Source: Pseudoglutamicibacter cumminsii (GTDB lineage Bacteria; Actinomycetota; Actinomycetes; Actinomycetales; Micrococcaceae). Taken from it: 64,000 nt of DNA. Position 1 is the first letter of the stretch. The number at the start of each line of letters is the position of its first letter. The notes beneath the pieces are model-generated. The model worked only from the letters and a program-made list of their open reading frames with translations, searched no databases and was not told the origin of the DNA. This document shows, piece after piece, positions 1 to 8,345 of this stretch. The DNA lies in NCBI RefSeq assembly GCF_016907775.1, contig NZ_JAFBCO010000001.1, positions 186,001 to 250,000 on the forward strand. The letters are read 5' to 3'. A program made the translations under genes and the position numbers.

Positions 1-598
1 TGGCCGTGCGTCCCGATCTCAGGCAGCGGGCGAGTTCTCGGCGCAGTTGCCCGCGTCCCTGTACGAACAGGGACTGATAGATCGTCTCGTGGCTCACGTG
101 CATCTCCGGGTCGTCGGGATGCTCCAACCGTAGGCGGGCAGCGATCTCCTGCGGCGACCACAGCTGCTTCAACTGCGCTGTCACGGTCTCGAGCAACCGG
201 CCACCGTCAAGCTTGAACGGCTTCGGCCTGCGGGCCTGCTCCCGGGCGTCCTCATGCGCCCGCCACGCCGAGTACTCCTCGCGTCCGCCGCCCCGCTTGA
301 CCTCGCGGCTGATCGTCGACACCGCCCGCCCGAGGCTGCGCGCGATCGCAGTGAGCGTGTCACCGCGGGCGAGACCCACGAGTATCTCCTCGCGGTCGAA
401 GACCGTCAGATGACCCTCGCGCGGCTCCCAGCCGAACGGTTTCCCGTCGAGGTGACGCCCTTCCCTCGCCATGCGGCCGACCATCAGCGCCGTGCACCCG
501 ATCTCGCGAGCGATGTCGATGAGTCTCCATCCCTTCGAGTGGAGACGGAGCGCGAGCTGCTTCTGCTCACGACTGAGATGACCATGCTTGCCCTGCAA
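1..598 (-). CDS. IS30-family transposase (partial, C-terminus beyond window)
   Basis: About 199 residues are visible. They begin with a helix-turn-helix region (LSREQKQLALRLHSKG, then IDIAREIGC), followed by a second HTH-like block (LTAIARSLGRAVSTISREV) and the start of the integrase-type core (LWSPQEIAARLR, HVSHETIYQSLF). This order is typical of IS30 transposases. The start is the TTG at 596-598, chosen because a perfect AGGAGG (605-610 on the complementary strand) lies six bases upstream. The DDE catalytic residues would lie beyond the window edge. The gene interrupts an IS3-family orfA on its right. Confidence 0.85.
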   Translation of the reverse strand, partial: MQGKHGHLSREQKQLALRLHSKGWRLIDIAREIGCTALMVGRMAREGRHLDGKPFGWEPREGHLTVFDREEILVGLARGDTLTAIARSLGRAVSTISREVKRGGGREEYSAWRAHEDAREQARRPKPFKLDGGRLLETVTAQLKQLWSPQEIAARLRLEHPDDPEMHVSHETIYQSLFVQGRGQLRRELARCLRSGRTA

Positions 599-668
599 CC
601 GATGCCTCCTGAGATCAACGTCTGCTTCATCTCACAGCACCCATTGCGTTGACCGGTTGAATCCGCCA
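1..668 (-). mobile_element. IS30-family insertion sequence, right-hand part (cut by window edge)
   Basis: The element runs off the left edge of the window. Its transposase reads leftwards. The right boundary is placed where the IS3-type OrfA reading frame at 669-927 loses similarity to its family, just outside the segment at about 625-668, which should hold the terminal inverted repeat. The other end is outside the window, so the repeat could not be confirmed by pairing. Confidence 0.7.
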
Positions 669-927
669 TCTCGTTCGCCCTGCGCAGCTCTTTATTCTCT
701 CGCCGCAGACGCTTCAGCTCATCGTCTGCTAACTCGCCGGAGCTGCCCTCGACGCCGTGTGACGGCCCTGAAGGCTTCAACCAATTATTAAGCGTGTGCG
801 CGGAGACACCGACCTTGTCACCGATCTCAACCGCCGCACCCCACTTCGAGCACCCTTCAAGCTCAACAAATTCCTCAGCCAGACGCACCGCCTTGGCCTT
901 GAACTCATCACTGTACTTCCTTGGCAT
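669..927 (-). pseudogene. IS3-family OrfA transposase, truncated by IS30 element
   Basis: The reading frame from the ATG at 925-927 gives an IS3-type OrfA: MPRKYSDEFKAKAVRLAEEF, an HTH region (VGVSAHTLNNWLK) and the start of a leucine zipper (DELKRLRRENKELRRANE). Similarity stops after RRANE at about position 669, where normal OrfA proteins continue for roughly another dozen residues. No orfB follows. It cannot be mobile by itself. Confidence 0.85.
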
Positions 928-977
928 GATCCCAATCTTTCTCTAGAAACGATCGGAACCAAACCCAGGACGCTTCA
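669..977 (-). mobile_element. IS3-family element fragment (right end plus orfA start)
   Basis: The right terminal repeat at about 952-977 reads on the minus strand as TGAAGCGTCCTGGGTTTGGT. Nearly the same end occurs at 21417, 23095 and 25226, so these elements are related. The left part has been lost to the IS30 insertion. Confidence 0.7.
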
Positions 978-1096
978 CTTCGTAGAGAGCCACGGCATTA
1001 CGTTTGAACTCTTCGGAGTACCTAGGCATGGCGGTAGATTACCTTTCTTCCCAACCCGACAGGGTTGGATATCAGGTGTCTACCCCACGGGGGTCA
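978..1096 (-). pseudogene. IS3-family element fragment: left end and 17-codon orfA stub
   Basis: The minus strand shows an insertion-sequence end beginning near 1096 (TGACCCCCGTGGGGTAGACA), then an ATG at 1027-1029 starting MPRYSEEFKRNAVALYE, the usual beginning of an IS3 OrfA. The frame is cut at about 979 by the neighbouring IS3 element. This makes the outermost layer of a three-deep nest: IS30 in IS3, in IS3. Confidence 0.75.
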
Positions 1097-1146
1097 GATC
1101 CTTCTACGGTCAATCCTGCTTTCACAGCTTCCTCGGTCAGGATGAA

Positions 1147-1165
1147 TTAGGGTAGCCTATCTTTG
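1147..1165. promoter_or_regulatory. Possible IdeR/DtxR-like iron box
   Basis: TTAGGGTAGCCTATCTTTG matches 13 of 19 positions of the IdeR/DtxR consensus TTAGGTTAGGCTAACCTAA. It lies about 70 bp upstream of the hydrolase start. The match is clearly weaker than the site before irtA at 12653, so the assignment is tentative. Confidence 0.35.
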
Positions 1166-1235
1166 TCTGTGTGAGCGGCGTTGGTATGATCACGCCGTTC
1201 GAGCCCACACCGGTCACCGCGAGAAAGGCACGCCT

Positions 1236-2105
1236 ATGCAGCCGATGCCCACCCGTGATGTGGTCGTGACTCCTGACGGTAGACGCTTAGCATCGATCAG
1301 CCTCGGCGAGGGGCCGCGTTTGGTCGTGTGTGAGGCTGGCCTGGGGATGAGCGCACACTACTGGATTCCGGTCATGCGCCACCTTGCGCCCCACTGCCGC
1401 GTGGTCGCCTATAACCGGGCGGGCATCGGCGACAGCGATCCGGATCCAGCTACGCGGAAACTGCAACGACTCGCTAACGACCTGGCGTGTGTCGTTAAAG
1501 CTCAATCTTACGAGTCTGTCGTCCTCGTCGGACATAGCTGGGGCGGTCCCATCGTACGTACTGCACAGGGCATGTCGGCGGGCCGCATCGAGCGCGTCGC
1601 AGGACTTGTGCTCGTCGATCCAAGCGATGAAAACCTCTTGGATAAGTTCCGCCCGCTGTCCTTGGCCCTGCAGCGCCTGAGTCTAGTGTCGCTTGCTCGG
1701 CTGCGGTTGCTTTCTGCGATGTACACCCCCATTCTCCGAGGGCTGCCGCCGGACGTGATGACACGAGTGCTTCAGGACTCTACGACCGTTTCAGCAGCAC
1801 GTGAGGCCGCTGCCGAATTGCGATCGTTGCGTACTGGTCTCGCGCAGCTAGCAACCGACGATCAGCACTACGGCTCTCCCGTGACCGTGATCAGTGGCGC
1901 CCAAGCGATGGTCGGCGAGAGCGAAAAGATGCGTGCGGCAATCCGCAAGGCCCACCACTTATCTGCCGCTCGGACAGCAAGTTCCCAGCTCATCGTGGCA
2001 CGTGATTCTGGTCACGCCATCCCGATTACGGAGCCGGAGGTGGTCGCTCGCGCGGCTCTCGCTCTCTTTGATCGGGACCACTTCGCAGCAGACCTCAACC
2101 GTTGA
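1236..2105 (+). CDS. Alpha/beta-hydrolase fold protein
   Basis: A 289-residue soluble hydrolase of normal length for the single-domain family. The nucleophile elbow GHSWGG lies near residue 99, the oxyanion region follows the first strand (CEAGLGMSAHYW), an acid is likely in VLVDPSDEN, and the catalytic His in ARDSGHAIPITEP near residue 265. The fold suggests ester, lactone or peptide hydrolysis; the substrate cannot be read from sequence. The start ATG has GAGAAAGG upstream. It stands alone between insertion-sequence debris and prophage remnants, and a weak iron-box-like site precedes it, so a role with siderophores is possible but speculative. Confidence 0.8.
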   Translation: MQPMPTRDVVVTPDGRRLASISLGEGPRLVVCEAGLGMSAHYWIPVMRHLAPHCRVVAYNRAGIGDSDPDPATRKLQRLANDLACVVKAQSYESVVLVGHSWGGPIVRTAQGMSAGRIERVAGLVLVDPSDENLLDKFRPLSLALQRLSLVSLARLRLLSAMYTPILRGLPPDVMTRVLQDSTTVSAAREAAAELRSLRTGLAQLATDDQHYGSPVTVISGAQAMVGESEKMRAAIRKAHHLSAARTASSQLIVARDSGHAIPITEPEVVARAALALFDRDHFAADLNR

Positions 2106-2288
2106 GCTCATCGCAACCTTGGCACGTCTATTACAGGAAGCACGAGCCGGCGTCCCTCATCGTCACATCGTGGCCACGGTGGACGCCACACTGGTATCCT
2201 CCGCTATCGTTCAGCCACCAGATATCCCGGGGCCAATGCCCCGAGGAAACATCTAATCTAACGGGCCTGGCCCACTCAAGGAGAGCTA

Positions 2289-2560
2289 ATGAAGAAGGCA
2301 ATTTGGCTTGCCGTGCTATACACCGCGGTGATGGGTGCAGGGAAGGCCTACGTCAAAAACGTCAAGGGCGTGGGGTACTCCGACCCTGGGTTCCTGGAAC
2401 ATTTTTCTGGATCCTGCTCGGGTTGGCGACGGCCACCGTACTTTACACCGTAGTGTTCCGTAACGACGCGACGATTCCTTTCAACCAGAATCGCCGTTGG
2501 GCAATGTACGCCGTCGTCATGGTTCCACTCATTGTATCGCTTCCACCGAATGCCCGGCCT
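2289..2560 (+). pseudogene. Small two-helix membrane protein (holin-like), frameshifted
   Basis: An ATG at 2289 behind AAGGAGAG opens a short protein starting MKKAIWLAVLYTAVMGAG, a likely first membrane helix, but this frame stops after about 54 codons. A second helix (FFWILLGLATATVLYTVVF) is encoded in another frame from about 2397. Joining them by one frameshift gives a two-helix protein of phage-holin type. It sits directly before an endolysin remnant, which supports a lysis-cassette origin. The holin label is inferred from size, topology and position only. Confidence 0.5.
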
Positions 2561-2964
2561 CGCTGGCAGGCTCCCAGCATGCGGCCTACATGGCACGCGC
2601 CCAGTACTGGTACGACCGCATGAGCGGCACCAAGCCCGCCCCGACACCACCGGCAAAGCCCACACCGCCCACGCCCAAGCCCTCCGCCAACATCGACGCC
2701 CTCGCCGACGCGGTCATCCGAGGCGAGTACGGCAACGGCGACGAGCGCAAACGCCGACTCGGAGCCAACTACACTGCCGTGCAGAAGCTCGTCAACGAGA
2801 AGCTCACCGGAGGAAACCCCACCAAGCCCTCCGTCAACATCGATGCACTGGCTGATGCGGTGATCCGTGGGGACTGTGGCAACGGCGGGGAACGCAAGCG
2901 CCGCCTCGGGGCCAACTACGCGGCCGTGCAGAAGCGCGTCAACGAGAAGCTCGGCATCGGCTAA
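2551..2964 (+). pseudogene. Phage endolysin C-terminal remnant with two CW_7 cell-wall-binding repeats
   Basis: The frame encodes the end of a catalytic domain (AAYMARAQYWYDRMSG), a Pro/Thr-rich linker, and two near-identical CW_7 (CPL-7-type) repeats of about 36 residues, each with ALADAVIRG, NG, ERKRRLGANY and VQK.VNEKL. CW_7 repeats bind cell-wall muropeptides in phage and bacterial lysins. The catalytic domain upstream is missing and no start codon with a ribosome site was found, so this is a 5'-truncated remnant. A strong terminator follows at 2985. Confidence 0.75.
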
Positions 2965-2984
2965 CCCACGCGAGAACACTCTCT

Positions 2985-3027
2985 GGCCCCGTCATCACCT
3001 TCATCGAGGTGGTGGCGGGGCCTTTTC
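2985..3027. terminator. Rho-independent terminator
   Basis: A long GC-rich hairpin (GGCCCCGTCATCACCT pairing with AGGTGGTGGCGGGGCC) is followed by TTTTCTGCGTTT. It lies between the convergent endolysin remnant and the zinc-ribbon gene and could serve both strands. Confidence 0.8.
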
Positions 3028-3047
3028 TGCGTTTGCGGAGCTGGTGT

Positions 3048-3236
3048 TTACCGCAGGTCGTCGAACGGGTCGATGACGGACTGCACTCCACAGCTCGGGC
3101 AGATGAACGCGATACGGATGCCTTCACCTTCGCCTGCAGCAAACGGGTCAGGGACACAATCTGAGCCGCATTCTGAACAGGTTCAGTACGACTGGTCGTC
3201 GACAAACACCGGGAGTTCACCGTCGTCGTCAGTCAT
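3048..3236 (-). pseudogene. Small zinc-ribbon protein gene with an in-frame TGA
   Basis: From the ATG at 3234-3236 the frame reads MTDDDGELPVFVDDQSY, then TGA (3183-3185), then continues in the same frame with TCSECGSDCVPDPF and FICPSCGVQSVIDPFDDLR to a TAA at 3048. Two CxxC pairs about 25 residues apart make a zinc ribbon of about 60 residues. The TGA falls where a Trp (TGG) would fit well (Y-W-T-C-S-E-C). The simplest reading is a nonsense mutation; readthrough cannot be excluded. Confidence 0.55.
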
Positions 3237-3446
3237 CTTCACCCGCCCTTGCTCTGTCACGGCTCACACGTCGATCGGCCCGCATTGTGAATTGAGCAAA
3301 GAATAACTGCCTTATCCGAATAGAGGCGCAAACCCCAGCCACGGGCGCGAACGCGGCAGGGAGCATTGTTTCTGCTGTCCGGTTTCGTCTGGTGCAACCG
3401 GCGTATAGGCGACCACCTTTCGCCTCGTTGCCAGGAGGGCCTGCTC

Positions 3447-3857
3447 ATGGCTCTGAACCAGACTGATCACCATCACATCCAGATGATGCGCGCTGCGGGG
3501 GTTGCCTACTCTCGTATCGCCGCGCACCTGGACCTCAACGCCAACAGTGTCAAGACCTATTGTCTGCGACACGGAATCACCGTCGACCCTGCCGTTGAGC
3601 AGGTCAGCGACCCCGTTGGAGTGTGGTGTTTGCACTGCTGCAAGCCAATCGAGCTCCGGCAAGGATCGAAGTTCTGCTCCACCGCGTGCCGACGAGCCTG
3701 GTGGGCCACCCACCGAACCGTGGTCACCGAAGAACTGGTCTGCGCGAACTGCCACCGACAGGTCACTGTTGCTCGCACAAGCCGGGCGAAACGCAAGTAC
3801 TGCTGCCACCCGTGCTACATCCAGCACCGTTTCAACACACGTGGCGGTAAACGATGA
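3447..3857 (+). CDS. HTH and Cys-cluster protein of the serine-recombinase module
   Basis: A 136-residue protein. The N-terminal half looks like a helix-turn-helix (IQMMRAAGVAYSRIAAHLDL, NSVKTYCLRHGI). The C-terminal half has two zinc-finger-like clusters: CLHC...CSTAC and CANC...CCHPC. The start at 3447 is chosen over an upstream in-frame ATG at 3366 because GGAGG lies just before it. The stop overlaps the start of the next gene, and the same transcript probably continues into both recombinases. Proteins of this kind accompany large serine recombinases in some integrative elements. A role as DNA-binding accessory or regulator is inferred. Confidence 0.7.
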   Translation: MALNQTDHHHIQMMRAAGVAYSRIAAHLDLNANSVKTYCLRHGITVDPAVEQVSDPVGVWCLHCCKPIELRQGSKFCSTACRRAWWATHRTVVTEELVCANCHRQVTVARTSRAKRKYCCHPCYIQHRFNTRGGKR

Positions 3858-4069
3858 ACATGGCAGCCGAGCTGACGGCTCATCACCAGCTCACGCAGGT
3901 CAAGAAGCTTCTCGAACGCGGCATCCTCACCCCACGCGAAGCCATCACCGTCTGCCAGCGCCTCGACGCCCCAGATGCGCCGCTAGCCGCCCTACAAAGA
4001 GCCAGTTTCGTTGACTATCTCGAGGGTTTGAGTGATGTATGGATACAACCTGAAACCCTGTCTGACTAG
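3854..4069 (+). CDS. Small SHOCT-like protein of the recombinase module
   Basis: A 71-residue protein whose ATG overlaps the stop of the preceding gene, indicating translational coupling. Residues 12-40 (QLTQVKKLLERGILTPREAI) resemble the short amphipathic SHOCT motif (hydrophobic/KKL...GxIT..E). No catalytic residues are visible. Its stop codon lies within the ribosome-binding site of recombinase 1. It may be an oligomerisation or accessory factor for recombination; this is inference from position only. Confidence 0.6.
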   Translation: MNMAAELTAHHQLTQVKKLLERGILTPREAITVCQRLDAPDAPLAALQRASFVDYLEGLSDVWIQPETLSD

Positions 4070-4079
4070 GAGAAATACC

Positions 4080-5525
4080 TTGAAGAGAATGGAGCAAATC
4101 ACCCCGCCACCGATCAGCACTTCTCCGCTTGTGAAAGTGGCAGCGTATGCCCGCATCAGCATGGAAACCGAACGCACACCGCTGAGTTTGTCCACCCAAG
4201 TTTCCTACTACCAGCAACTCATTCACGACACTCCTGGCTGGACGTTCGCCGGAGTGTTCGCCGATTCTGGAATCTCTGGAACCACCACACATCGACCCCA
4301 GTTCCAAGAAATGCTGGCCCTTGCCCGGGAAGGGGCAATCGACCTGATCCTCACCAAGTCGATCTCGCGCTTCGCTCGCAACACCGTCGACCTGCTCGAA
4401 ACCATTCGCGAGCTCAAAGACCTCGGGGTGGAGGTGCGATTCGAAAAGGAGAACATCTCCTCAACCAGCGCTGACGGAGAACTCATGCTCACCCTGCTGG
4501 CGTCTTTCGCGCAGGCAGAATCAGAGCAAATCAGCCAAAACGTGAAGTGGCGCATTTGGAAAGGCTTCGAAGAAGGCAAAGCGAACGGCTTCCACTTGTA
4601 CGGTTACACCGACTCCGCTGACGGCACCGACGTGCAGATCATCGAAGAAGAAGCAGCCGTGGTGCGTTGGATCTTCGCCCAGTACATGAAGAAGACCTCG
4701 TGCGAAAAGATGGCCGCACAGCTCATCGCCGACGGCAGGGTTCCGCACCTGGCTGATAACAAGATGCCCGGCGAATGGGTCCGTCACATCCTGAAGAACC
4801 CGCACTACACCGGCGACCTCCTGTTAGGGCGATGGTCCACTCCGGAAGGCAGACCTGGACGAGCAGTACGCAACACCGGCCAGTTGCCGCAATACCTGGT
4901 GGAAAACGCGATCCCCGCGATCATCGACCGCGACACCTTCACCGCTGTACAAACCGAGATCGCTCGACGTCGCGAGCTCGGTGCCCGGGCGAATTGGTCC
5001 ATAGAAACTGTGGCGTTGACGTCGAAGATCAAATGCGTGTCCTGCGATTGCTCGTTTGTGCGCAACGTACGCAATCCGAAAACCCAAAACTCGATCTCCA
5101 CCGAGCACTGGATCTGCACCGAACGCAAGAAAGGCCGCAAAACCGGATGCGGCACCTGCGAGATCTCTGACACGGCACTCAAAGGCTTCATCGCCCGAGT
5201 CCTGGGTATCGGGGCCTTCGACGAGGACGTGTTCACCGAGCGTATCGACCACATCGACGTGCAGGGAAAAGACCAATACACGTTTCATTACACCGATGGC
5301 ACCAGCAGCTCGCACACGTGGCGACCAAACCTGAAGAAGAGCTCGTGGACCCCAGTAAGAAAAGCCGCCTGGGGTGAACTCGTGCGTGCTCGCTGGGCCG
5401 AAGCCAAAAGGCTCGGGTTGGACAACCCACGGCAAGCACCAACACCACCAGAAGCGCTGGCGAAGTACCGGGCCGTGGCCAAGGCAGAGGCTGAGCGCCT
5501 GCGCGCCGAGCGAGGCGAACGCTAA
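4080..5525 (+). CDS. Large serine recombinase 1
   Basis: A 481-residue serine recombinase. The N-terminal resolvase/invertase domain carries the catalytic-serine motif AAYARIS near residue 25, and the arginines in TKSISRFARNT. A recombinase domain follows (GFHLYGYTD, VVRWIFAQYM), then a zinc-ribbon region with CVSCDCSF and CEIC-like cysteines (CGTC). The start is the TTG at 4080, seven bases after AGGAG; ATG 4089 is an alternative without a well-placed ribosome site. It ends directly before recombinase 2. Large serine recombinases integrate and excise mobile DNA at att sites; the target here is unknown. Confidence 0.9.
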   Translation: MKRMEQITPPPISTSPLVKVAAYARISMETERTPLSLSTQVSYYQQLIHDTPGWTFAGVFADSGISGTTTHRPQFQEMLALAREGAIDLILTKSISRFARNTVDLLETIRELKDLGVEVRFEKENISSTSADGELMLTLLASFAQAESEQISQNVKWRIWKGFEEGKANGFHLYGYTDSADGTDVQIIEEEAAVVRWIFAQYMKKTSCEKMAAQLIADGRVPHLADNKMPGEWVRHILKNPHYTGDLLLGRWSTPEGRPGRAVRNTGQLPQYLVENAIPAIIDRDTFTAVQTEIARRRELGARANWSIETVALTSKIKCVSCDCSFVRNVRNPKTQNSISTEHWICTERKKGRKTGCGTCEISDTALKGFIARVLGIGAFDEDVFTERIDHIDVQGKDQYTFHYTDGTSSSHTWRPNLKKSSWTPVRKAAWGELVRARWAEAKRLGLDNPRQAPTPPEALAKYRAVAKAEAERLRAERGER

Positions 5526-7139
5526 ATGGTCCGCACCGTCACAGCAATCCCCGCCACCCGAGCGCTCCACACTGGTGCTCCACTTGGACAGACAACCCTG
5601 CGCAGGGTCGCCGGGTATGCCCGCGTGTCCACCGACCACGACGATCAGGTGACGTCCTACGAAGCCCAGGTCGACTACTACACCCGCTACATTAGCGACC
5701 ACGCGGGCTGGCAGTTCGTGAAGGTCTATACCGATGAAGGCATCACAGGCACCTCAACCAAACACCGCGCTGGATTCCAGCAGATGGTCACCGACGCGCT
5801 CGACGGCAAGATCGACCTGATCATCACCAAGAGCGTGTCCCGGTTCGCCCGCAACACCGTCGACTCGCTCACCACCGTTCGAGCCCTCAAAGACAAAGGC
5901 GTGGAGGTCTTCTTCGAGAAAGAAGGCATCTGGACCTTCGACGCCAAAGGCGAGCTCCTCATCACCATCATGAGCTCGCTGGCGCAAGAAGAAGCCCGCT
6001 CCATCTCAGAAAACGTCACCTGGGGACACCGCAAACGCTTCGCCGACGGCAAGGTCACCGTCCCATATTCTCGGTTCCTCGGATACGACAAAGGCGAAGA
6101 CGGGAACCTAGTCATCAACCCCGAGCAAGCCAAAACCGTGCGCCGGATCTACAACATGTACTTAGGCGGCATGTCCATCGGCACGATCGCCCGCACCCTC
6201 ACCGACGAACCAGAGACCTTCACCGCCGCAGGAAACAAGACCTGGTATTACCAATCCATACGAGCGATTCTCACCAACGAGAAATACAAGGGCGACGCAC
6301 TCCTGCAGAAGTCGTACATCGCTGACTACCTGACGAAACGTCAAGTCATCAACCAAGGCGAAGTACCCCAGTACTACGTCACCGCCAGTCATGAGGCGAT
6401 CATCAGCCCCGCAGTGTGGGACTTCGTCCAAGCCGAGATAGCTAAAGGCGCTAGGAATCAGCGAACTAAGCATCGCACCCGGCCCTTCTCATCGACCTTC
6501 GAGTGCAGCCAGTGCGGGCACTTCTTCGGATCGAAAACCTGGCACGCAGGCAGCAAATACGAAAAGGTCATCTGGCGCTGCGGCCACAAATACAAAGGCG
6601 ACACCATGTGCACTACTGGGCACATCAACGATGAACGACTCAAGTACATGTTCCTCGAGGCTATCCGCCTCCGCTTCGGCTCACCTGCTGATGACACCGT
6701 CAACCACGCCGTACTCGACGCGCTCGACACCAGCGACCTCGAAGTCGAAGCAGCCGGACTGATCGCCCAGATCGACCAGGTAGCGAAAAAGCTCGAATCA
6801 CTAATCACCCACAACGCACGCGTCGCGCAAGACCAACAGGTTTACGAGAAGGCGTTCAACGCTAGCCACGAACAGCACCAGGCGCTGTTAGCTGAGCACG
6901 CTGCCGTGGTTGACGAAATCCACAACAAGCACAACCGGCTGGCCGCCTACCACTACTACAGGCAGGAGACCGCCTACCTTGATCTTGAACAGTTGGCCTT
7001 CAGCCCATACCTCTGCGTAGCTTTGCTCGACAAAGGCGCCGTTAACATCGACGGTACGGTGTCTTTCCACTTCCGCGACGGTAGCATCCAAGTAGTAGCC
7101 ATCAAGGCGGACATTGGGCAGGCGCCAGGGTGTGATTAG
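5526..7139 (+). CDS. Large serine recombinase 2
   Basis: A 537-residue serine recombinase starting immediately after the stop of recombinase 1 with no spacer. The catalytic motif AGYARVSTD is near residue 34 and SRFARNTVDS provides the conserved arginines. The recombinase domain (VPYSRFLGYDKGEDG, VRRIYNMYL) is followed by a zinc ribbon (CSQCGHFF ... WRCGHKY ... CTTGH) and a coiled coil at about residues 395-470, as in phage integrases. Both recombinases look catalytically intact. The paired arrangement recalls ccrA/ccrB of staphylococcal cassettes, but sequence kinship is not implied. The 3' end overlaps the convergent pseudogene. Confidence 0.9.
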   Translation: MVRTVTAIPATRALHTGAPLGQTTLRRVAGYARVSTDHDDQVTSYEAQVDYYTRYISDHAGWQFVKVYTDEGITGTSTKHRAGFQQMVTDALDGKIDLIITKSVSRFARNTVDSLTTVRALKDKGVEVFFEKEGIWTFDAKGELLITIMSSLAQEEARSISENVTWGHRKRFADGKVTVPYSRFLGYDKGEDGNLVINPEQAKTVRRIYNMYLGGMSIGTIARTLTDEPETFTAAGNKTWYYQSIRAILTNEKYKGDALLQKSYIADYLTKRQVINQGEVPQYYVTASHEAIISPAVWDFVQAEIAKGARNQRTKHRTRPFSSTFECSQCGHFFGSKTWHAGSKYEKVIWRCGHKYKGDTMCTTGHINDERLKYMFLEAIRLRFGSPADDTVNHAVLDALDTSDLEVEAAGLIAQIDQVAKKLESLITHNARVAQDQQVYEKAFNASHEQHQALLAEHAAVVDEIHNKHNRLAAYHYYRQETAYLDLEQLAFSPYLCVALLDKGAVNIDGTVSFHFRDGSIQVVAIKADIGQAPGCD

Positions 7140-8273
7140 AGTTGCCACTCCTTAATCAAGATCTCCAAAAGCTCTTTCTGACGTCGCTCGATACCACTGG
7201 GAGTCCACACTGGCTCTCCAAGTACCTGCGTGGTGAGTGCGAACACGGCCACGCCTTTCCCGGACTTGAAGTACTTCTCCTTCTTAACATCGAAGTCATA
7301 ATTGCAAGCACTGGAGTTTTTCCGGCGATTGAGCAGCAGTAGGTTCCCAAGACGATGTGTCCATACTTTTGCTTCGCAGAAAATGACGGGCTCGATGGTG
7401 CTGGTTTTGGACAGGTCATCGGAATAGACCGTGCCGCGCAGTGCGTGGGCTTTGCCCTCGACCCCGGTGTGCGGGTAGGACGTTTTTTCGTGCTGCCAGC
7501 CAAGCTGGTTGCCCGTTAGACGCAACTCCACGGCTTTTGGCACGGCGGGATCGGTGAAGTCCCACGATAGGGATGCTGATTCTCCGCCGATCTCAAGATC
7601 GGCCCTCACATTGGTTTTAGCGACGAAGCTGGGGTCACATGACGTTTTCGTGACGGTCGCTGCCTGCCCGTCGATTATCACCTCGCTTTGAGTCTTGGCG
7701 AATAGAGCATCGAGTTGCTCGAGCTGAGCTTTGCGCTCAGGGCTCGGTGCGTACTGGCCGTTGGCTACCGACTGATACGGGTCGTCGCGATGATGGCTCT
7801 CGTCAGACGTGCAGTCGATCTCCGCTTGGATTTCCATAGCCTTGAGTTCGGCCGCACCGTCGCCGCTAATTTCACGCACGGAGGCCTCGATCCGCCAGCG
7901 GTCTGCGTCAACACTCACGAGCGGGTCACGTCCAAAGTAGTCGCCTCCCCAGGAGTGCAGGGTGTTGCCGGCTTGCCATATCACATCCTTGACGGCGCCA
8001 TCGGCAACCTTGACGGTGAGCAACGACTGCGGCTGATCCGGTGTTTCGAATGACACCGTTGATTCCCCGTCGATCGTGGCGCACGCGGCAGATGTCAGGG
8101 GCTTATCCGTGCTGTCAACGCTGAGCTTTGCGCTGATGGAAGGAGCTGAGGTGGTCGGGGGGGTGATCTCGTGGCAGGCGAGGCCGAACTCTCAGGTGCG
8201 GTCTCGTCGCCACAACCGGCGAGCGTAGCTGCAAAAACCAGAGCCATTGCTGCACAGCGTTTCTTGATGCCAT
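7136..8273 (-). pseudogene. Lipoprotein gene fused to a DUF1524 (GmrSD-type) tail, frameshifted
   Basis: The 5' part encodes a lipoprotein signal (MALVFAATLAGC, ATG at 8245-8247 or an out-of-frame ATG at 8271-8273) and a Thr/Ser/Pro-rich spacer. Another frame then continues through a secreted domain of about 220 residues (SFETPDQPQSLLTVKVADG onward). The frames would join if the seven-G run at 8157-8163 had eight bases. The last 75 residues, WTHRLGNLLLLNRRKNS to IERRQKELLEILIKEWQL, are unlike a lipoprotein and match the C-terminal HNH-type DUF1524 region of GmrSD-like type IV restriction proteins. The junction lies at about 7365. This is a broken chimera beside the recombinases. Confidence 0.65.
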
Positions 8274-8345
8274 CCTTTCAACCCGGCGGTGAGCTGGGTC
8301 ACGTAGGCTAGGGCGTTGAATCTACCGTAGGGCTTGGCGGGAGCA

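Noticed and set aside
2102-2623. A 173-residue open frame
   Set aside because: Its first part has no ribosome site and is unlike any protein. Only the membrane helix near its end seems to be real coding, and that belongs to the frameshifted holin-like gene.
3183-3185. Selenocysteine or programmed readthrough at the in-frame TGA
   Set aside because: No selenocysteine-type stem was seen after it and Trp fits the position; a nonsense mutation is simpler.
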